Assembly: GCA_031272505.1 (NCBI GenBank) | Contig: JAISTQ010000038.1 | Location: 1-53,003, forward strand | DNA from: Propionibacteriaceae bacterium | GTDB lineage: Bacteria > Actinomycetota > Actinomycetes > Propionibacteriales > Propionibacteriaceae | Reading direction: 5' to 3' | DNA: 53,003 nucleotides | Shown here: piece by piece, positions 48,936 through 53,003 of the stretch | Numbering within the stretch: the stretch's first letter is position 1 | How the letters are laid out: each line of letters begins with the position of its first letter | Notes under the pieces: generated by a model | What the model saw: the letters and a program-made list of their open reading frames with translations, nothing else | What the model was told of the DNA's origin: nothing | The model's database searches: none | Translations under genes and position numbers: made by a program

Positions 48936-50981
48936 ATGGATTCACGACGATTGCGCTTTGTGGTGGCGACGCTGGTAAGCGTATCGCTGCTGGGCGGCCT
49001 GCTGGCCACCGTGCCGCAATTCAGTAGCGCGGCGTCGTCAACAGTGGGCAATCGGGTATGGGTGAAGGCTTACGGCGGTGCCGGGGCCGAAGAGTTCCGA
49101 TCCATCGCGAAACTGTCGGACGGCAACCTCGTCGCAGCAGGGGTGTCCACGTCAGACAGCATCGGGGGAACTGGGGCATATGACGCTTTCGTCAACAAAC
49201 TCAATCTGGGCGGCTTAAGCCTCTGGTCGAAGAGTGTCGGAGGTGCATACCAAGACTACTTTTACGGAGTTGCCGCGTCAGCCGATGGAGGTTTCGCTGC
49301 AGTCGGCGGCTCGGAGCCCCCGAGCAGCGACTTCGCGGTCCCCAACGGTCACGGACGTGATGCTGCCATCATGAAATTTGATCAGAACGGCAACAAGCTC
49401 AAGGCGACGACCCTCGGGGGAACGGGCGATGATTTCTTCAACGCGGTAGCCGCCACCTCGGATGGCGGTTTCATCGCGGCCGGGTTCACCGGTTCGAAGG
49501 ACGGTGACATCAAGGACAAAATCGACGAGACGAACGTTCACGCGCTACTCGCCAAGTTCGACTCAAATGGAGACAAACTGTACCTGGTGACCATCGGGGG
49601 AACAGGCACGGATTCGATCACCGGCGTGTCAGCCACTTCAGATGGCGGATTCTATGTTGCCGGCTTTACCACTTCCATCGATGGAGACATCGTCACCAAC
49701 ACCACCAGCCTTCCGCGCGGCGGACAGGACGGCTTCATCATGCGCCTGGATCAGTGGGCCAACATCATCTGGTCCGCAAACGTGGGTGGCACTGGCGCTG
49801 ACAAGCTGCTCGGTGTCACCACAACTGCCGACGGAGGAGTATTGGCTGTGGGCCAGACGTACTCGGTGAATGGCGACGGGGCTGGCAACAAAGGCGGGGC
49901 GGACGCGTTCATCGTCAAGCTGGACCAGGACGGAAACCGGGTGTTGAGCAAGACTTTCGGAGGTCCGAAAGATGACGCGCTGTTCTCGGTGGCTACCACC
50001 AAGGATGGCGGCTTCGTGGCCGTGGGAGACACGCTCTCTTCGTCAGGGGACATCCCTGACAACAAGGGCAACTGTGACGGCATCATCGCCAAGTTCGATG
50101 CCAGCGGCACCAAACAATGGGCGCAAAACGTAGGCGGTTCCGACAACGATTTCTTCCGCTCGGTCGTGGTGGCTGACGACGGCAGCTTCTACATCGCGGG
50201 CATTACCGCCTCCAACGGTGGGGACATTCCAAGCGGCAGCCGCACTGCTTATGACGCCATCCTGGTCAAGTTCACGGAGTCTTCCACCTCGCCATCGCCG
50301 ACGGAGACGTCCGCTTCACCCACACCGACGCAGACGATCCCGAATGTCACTCCGGGCACCACGAAGTTCTCCAAGGCACCGACGCCGAAGATTTCCGGGG
50401 TGAAGAAGGTGGGCCGGAAGTTGACGGCGAAGGCGGGCACTTGGTCTCCTGCGGCGCAGCTCACCTATAACTGGTATCGCAACGGCAAGGCCATCGCCGG
50501 CGCGTACAAGTCCACATATACGTTGACGGCCAAGGATCTGGGTAAGAAGATCACGGTGAAGGTGACCGGCTATCGGAACAACTACGCCAAGACTCCGAAG
50601 AAGTCCGCGGCGACCGTCAAGATTGGCTTGGGGGAGCTGACCCGTAAGCCGGTGCCGAACATCTCTGGCACCAAGAAGGTGGGCTACACGTTGAAGGTGA
50701 ACCCGGGCACTTGGAAGCCGACGGTGAAGAAGGCGTACCAGTGGTATCGCAATGGTAAGAAGATCAAGGGCGCGACGAAGTCGACGTACAAGTTGGTGAA
50801 GGCCGACGCGGGCAAGAAGATCACCGTGAAGCTCACCGCTACCAAGGCGGGCTACAAGACGGTGACGAAGACGTCGAAGCCGACGAAGATCGCCTCCCTC
50901 CCCAAGCCGAAACCCGTATCGACACCCACACCTTCCCCCACCTACACCGAACCCTGCGAATTCGGCACCGACAAGTGCTGA
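48936..50981 (+). CDS. Secreted beta-propeller / Ig-module protein
   Basis: 681 residues. Signal sequence FVVATLVSVSLLGGLLATV. From about 45 to 460 repeated blades with ADGGFAAVG and SDGGFYVAGFTTS motifs (SBBP/DUF5122-like propeller). A Ser/Pro/Thr linker (SPSPTETSASPTPT) leads to two Ig-like modules with YNWYRNGKAIAGAYKS and YQWYRNGKKIKGATKS. The end is PTPSPTYTEPCEFGTDKC with two cysteines. Start ATG 48936; GAGGAAG upstream. Related to the minus-strand pair at 15651-21174 but with a different propeller type and no Asp repeats. No anchor motif. Confidence 0.85.
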   Translation: MDSRRLRFVVATLVSVSLLGGLLATVPQFSSAASSTVGNRVWVKAYGGAGAEEFRSIAKLSDGNLVAAGVSTSDSIGGTGAYDAFVNKLNLGGLSLWSKSVGGAYQDYFYGVAASADGGFAAVGGSEPPSSDFAVPNGHGRDAAIMKFDQNGNKLKATTLGGTGDDFFNAVAATSDGGFIAAGFTGSKDGDIKDKIDETNVHALLAKFDSNGDKLYLVTIGGTGTDSITGVSATSDGGFYVAGFTTSIDGDIVTNTTSLPRGGQDGFIMRLDQWANIIWSANVGGTGADKLLGVTTTADGGVLAVGQTYSVNGDGAGNKGGADAFIVKLDQDGNRVLSKTFGGPKDDALFSVATTKDGGFVAVGDTLSSSGDIPDNKGNCDGIIAKFDASGTKQWAQNVGGSDNDFFRSVVVADDGSFYIAGITASNGGDIPSGSRTAYDAILVKFTESSTSPSPTETSASPTPTQTIPNVTPGTTKFSKAPTPKISGVKKVGRKLTAKAGTWSPAAQLTYNWYRNGKAIAGAYKSTYTLTAKDLGKKITVKVTGYRNNYAKTPKKSAATVKIGLGELTRKPVPNISGTKKVGYTLKVNPGTWKPTVKKAYQWYRNGKKIKGATKSTYKLVKADAGKKITVKLTATKAGYKTVTKTSKPTKIASLPKPKPVSTPTPSPTYTEPCEFGTDKC

Positions 50982-51001
50982 GTGCGCCCAAGGTGAGGAT
51001 G

Positions 51002-51030
51002 TTTCCCCATTGCGGGGCTTCTTATGCTTG
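51002..51030 (+). promoter_or_regulatory. Shared upstream element, copy 2
   Basis: TTTCCCCATTGCGGGG then CTTCTTATGCTTG, matching 48866-48897. It is followed by AGGAGG and ATG 51073. Confidence 0.6.
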
Positions 51031-51072
51031 AAGCAGCGACTCTAACTGAGTCAGCGAACACAGGAGGAGATC

Positions 51073-53003
51073 ATGGATTCACGACGGTTACGTTTCGTGC
51101 TGGCGACGCTGGTCAGCGTTTCACTACTGGGCGGCTTGTTGGCCACCTTCCCGCAAGCGCAGACACTTTCCGCCGCGGCGACGACGGATCTGGAGCTTAG
51201 CTGGGTGAAGACCTACGGGGAATACCGCGCAAACCCAAAGTTTTTTGGTATGACGAGCACATCAGATGACGATATCGTCATCGTCGGTCAGTCAACTCTC
51301 GTCTTTGGAGCGGACAGACCCGTCGATATGGGAACAGTCACAAAACTGGATCAGGCTGGGTCCGTTTTGTGGAATAAGAGCATTGGGGGCACCGGCACCG
51401 AAGCTCTATATTCGGTAACCGAAGTGGCCGATGGGAACTACGTGGCTGTCGGATTCGCCTCCTCAACTGATTTGGATCTGGCTGGCATCAAGACTGTGGC
51501 GACTCTGCAGGACGCGATGGTGGCAAAGCTTGATCGGAATGGAAACACGCTCTGGGTGAAGGCTTTTGGGGGGTCTACTAGTGACAGCTTCTACTCGGTT
51601 GCAGCTACTGCCGATGGTGGCTTCGTGGCTGCTGGGTCCACTTATTCACCTGATGGAGACTTCTCGGTGGGAAACGGCTCGCCGGACGGTATAATCGCAA
51701 AGTTCGATAAAGAAGGAGTTTTGGAGTGGTCGCGAAGAGTTGGAGGAGATCACGACGACTGGCTGTACTCGGTCGCTGTAGCCCCCGATGGAGGCTACGT
51801 GACAGTCGGTAGTTCGCAGTTCTACGACGGAACTGGGAAAGATGGCATCATCGTCAGATTCGACAAGGACGGGAACGTCTTGTGGACTACACGCGTTGGC
51901 GGGTATATGAAGTCAGTCGTTGCCACAAACGATGGCGGTTTTACGGCGGTTGGATATGCAGGCCCCGCAGGTGCCGATGTGGATGACAGCGATGCGGATG
52001 ACAACCATGGCAATTACGATGGGTTTGCGGTGAAGCTCGATGCAGCAGGCAACAAACAGTGGGTCAAGAGCATTGGGGGTAGCGAGGACGATTCTTTCAA
52101 CGCTGTTGTGAGCACTTCCACGGGGACCGTGATAGCAGTTGGAGCCTCGCAGTCGGCGAACGGCGACATTCCCACAAACAAGGGTAGTGCGGATGCAATC
52201 ATTACTGCCCTCGACAGCGAGGGATCAATCCTGTGGGTGAAGGACATCGGAGGATCTGGCTATGACGGATTCACGTCAGTAGCGATAACCCCGAACGGCA
52301 ACGTTTTTGCTGCGGGAGGATCGACTTCTTTGGATGGAGACATACATCGTGGTGAGAGCGAGGGAAGCGTAATCGTGGCCAAATGTGTCGAGCCTGTGTT
52401 CGAAACTGTTGAGCCGTCGCCGACCCCGACTCCTACCCAGACGATTCCGAACGTGATAGAAGGCTCGAAAGAGTTCAAGAAGGCTCCGGTGCCGAAGATC
52501 TCGGGGGTGAAGAAGGTGGGCCGGAAGTTGACGGCGAAGGCGGGCACTTGGTCTCCTGCGGCGCAGCTCACCTATAACTGGTATCGCAACGGCAAAGCCA
52601 TCGCCGGGGCATACAAGTCCACTTACACGTTGACGGCTAAGGATTTGGGTAAGAAGATCACGGTGAAGGTGACCGGCTACCGGAACAACTACGCCAAGAC
52701 TCCGAAGAAGTCCGTGGCTACCGTCAAAATCGGCCTGGGGGAGCTTATCCTCAAACCGGCACCCATCATCTCCGGCACCGGCAAGGTAGGCAGCACGTTG
52801 ACGGCGAAGGCAGGCACTTGGAAACCGGCGGTGAAGAAGGCGTACCAGTGGTACCGCAACGGCAAAGCCATCAAGGGTGCCACGAAGTCGACGTACAAGT
52901 TGGTGAAGGCCGACGCGGGCAAGAAGATCACCGTGAAGCTCACCGCTACCAAGGCGGGCTACAAGACGGTGGCGAAGACGTCGAAACCGACGAAGATCGC
53001 CGC
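51073..53003 (+). CDS. Secreted beta-propeller / Ig-module protein, 3' end outside window
   Basis: Open to the right edge (643 codons visible). The first 20 residues nearly repeat the previous gene (MDSRRLRF.. ATLVSVSLLGGLLAT). The propeller part uses more AT-rich codons than its neighbours (for example ATA and GAT), whereas the two Ig-like modules are GC-rich and share long identical DNA with the upstream paralogue. A linker with PSPTPTPTQT joins them. Strong ribosome-binding site AGGAGG. Looks like a mosaic made by module exchange. C-terminus unknown. Confidence 0.85.
   Translation, partial: MDSRRLRFVLATLVSVSLLGGLLATFPQAQTLSAAATTDLELSWVKTYGEYRANPKFFGMTSTSDDDIVIVGQSTLVFGADRPVDMGTVTKLDQAGSVLWNKSIGGTGTEALYSVTEVADGNYVAVGFASSTDLDLAGIKTVATLQDAMVAKLDRNGNTLWVKAFGGSTSDSFYSVAATADGGFVAAGSTYSPDGDFSVGNGSPDGIIAKFDKEGVLEWSRRVGGDHDDWLYSVAVAPDGGYVTVGSSQFYDGTGKDGIIVRFDKDGNVLWTTRVGGYMKSVVATNDGGFTAVGYAGPAGADVDDSDADDNHGNYDGFAVKLDAAGNKQWVKSIGGSEDDSFNAVVSTSTGTVIAVGASQSANGDIPTNKGSADAIITALDSEGSILWVKDIGGSGYDGFTSVAITPNGNVFAAGGSTSLDGDIHRGESEGSVIVAKCVEPVFETVEPSPTPTPTQTIPNVIEGSKEFKKAPVPKISGVKKVGRKLTAKAGTWSPAAQLTYNWYRNGKAIAGAYKSTYTLTAKDLGKKITVKVTGYRNNYAKTPKKSVATVKIGLGELILKPAPIISGTGKVGSTLTAKAGTWKPAVKKAYQWYRNGKAIKGATKSTYKLVKADAGKKITVKLTATKAGYKTVAKTSKPTKIA

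Overview
This is high-GC, mostly densely packed bacterial DNA. Its gene content suggests an actinobacterium, most likely of the Propionibacteriaceae type: a propanediol-utilisation (pdu) microcompartment locus with an EutJ-like gene, UPF0182 and YlbL-like PDZ/Lon proteins, DUF2342 and DUF5679 proteins, a neurotransmitter:sodium symporter (NSS) with a MetS-type small subunit, and actinobacterial-type secreted repeat proteins. The taxonomic call is an inference from gene content and codon use.

Region 1 (1-11476, + strand) is the distal part of a pdu operon, entered inside pduE. The order is pduE-pduG-pduH-(BMC shell protein with a long Pro/Glu and Lys/Ala tail)-pduJ-pduL-eutJ-flavoprotein-pduN-pduO-pduP-pduS-pduT-(methylthioribose-kinase-like kinase). 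Most junctions overlap by 1-4 bases or are only a few bases apart, so this is one transcription unit. Together the genes encode reactivation of the B12 diol dehydratase, cofactor supply and reduction (PduO, PduS, PduT), propionaldehyde to propionyl-CoA (PduP), propionyl-CoA to propionyl-phosphate (PduL), and shell pieces.

Region 2 (11477-21300) holds a small possibly broken ORF, a yefM-yoeB toxin-antitoxin pair, a fused aldehyde dehydrogenase/short-chain dehydrogenase, a small zinc-ribbon protein, and two very large secreted paralogues (beta-propeller-like repeats, calcium-binding-type Asp repeats, Ig-like modules). Region 3 (21295-32067) starts with a strongly structured non-coding segment, a candidate RNA gene. 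It continues with a DUF2342 protein, a YlbL-like PDZ/Lon-type protease, a UPF0182 membrane protein, a YbjN-fold protein paired with a double-AAA+ ClpB-like ATPase, and two M16 peptidases.

Region 4 (32098-39516) is an NSS amino-acid transporter with its small subunit, followed by the conserved core cluster rpsB-tsf-pyrH-frr-cdsA-rlmN. Ribosomal protein S2 carries an unusually long acidic Pro/Glu tail. Region 5 (39396-42213) looks like an inserted segment: a two-gene operon (permuted-papain-type secreted protein, lipoprotein) bracketed by 115-bp direct copies of the 3' end of rlmN.

Region 6 (42216-53003) contains a glycosyltransferase/TagF-type fusion starting one base after tRNA-Lys, a cell-wall SH3/LAS-peptidase-like protein with a long structured leader, an AAA ATPase preceded by a nine-unit 9-bp tandem repeat, vapBC, and two more secreted propeller/Ig-module paralogues. 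The second of these runs off the window.
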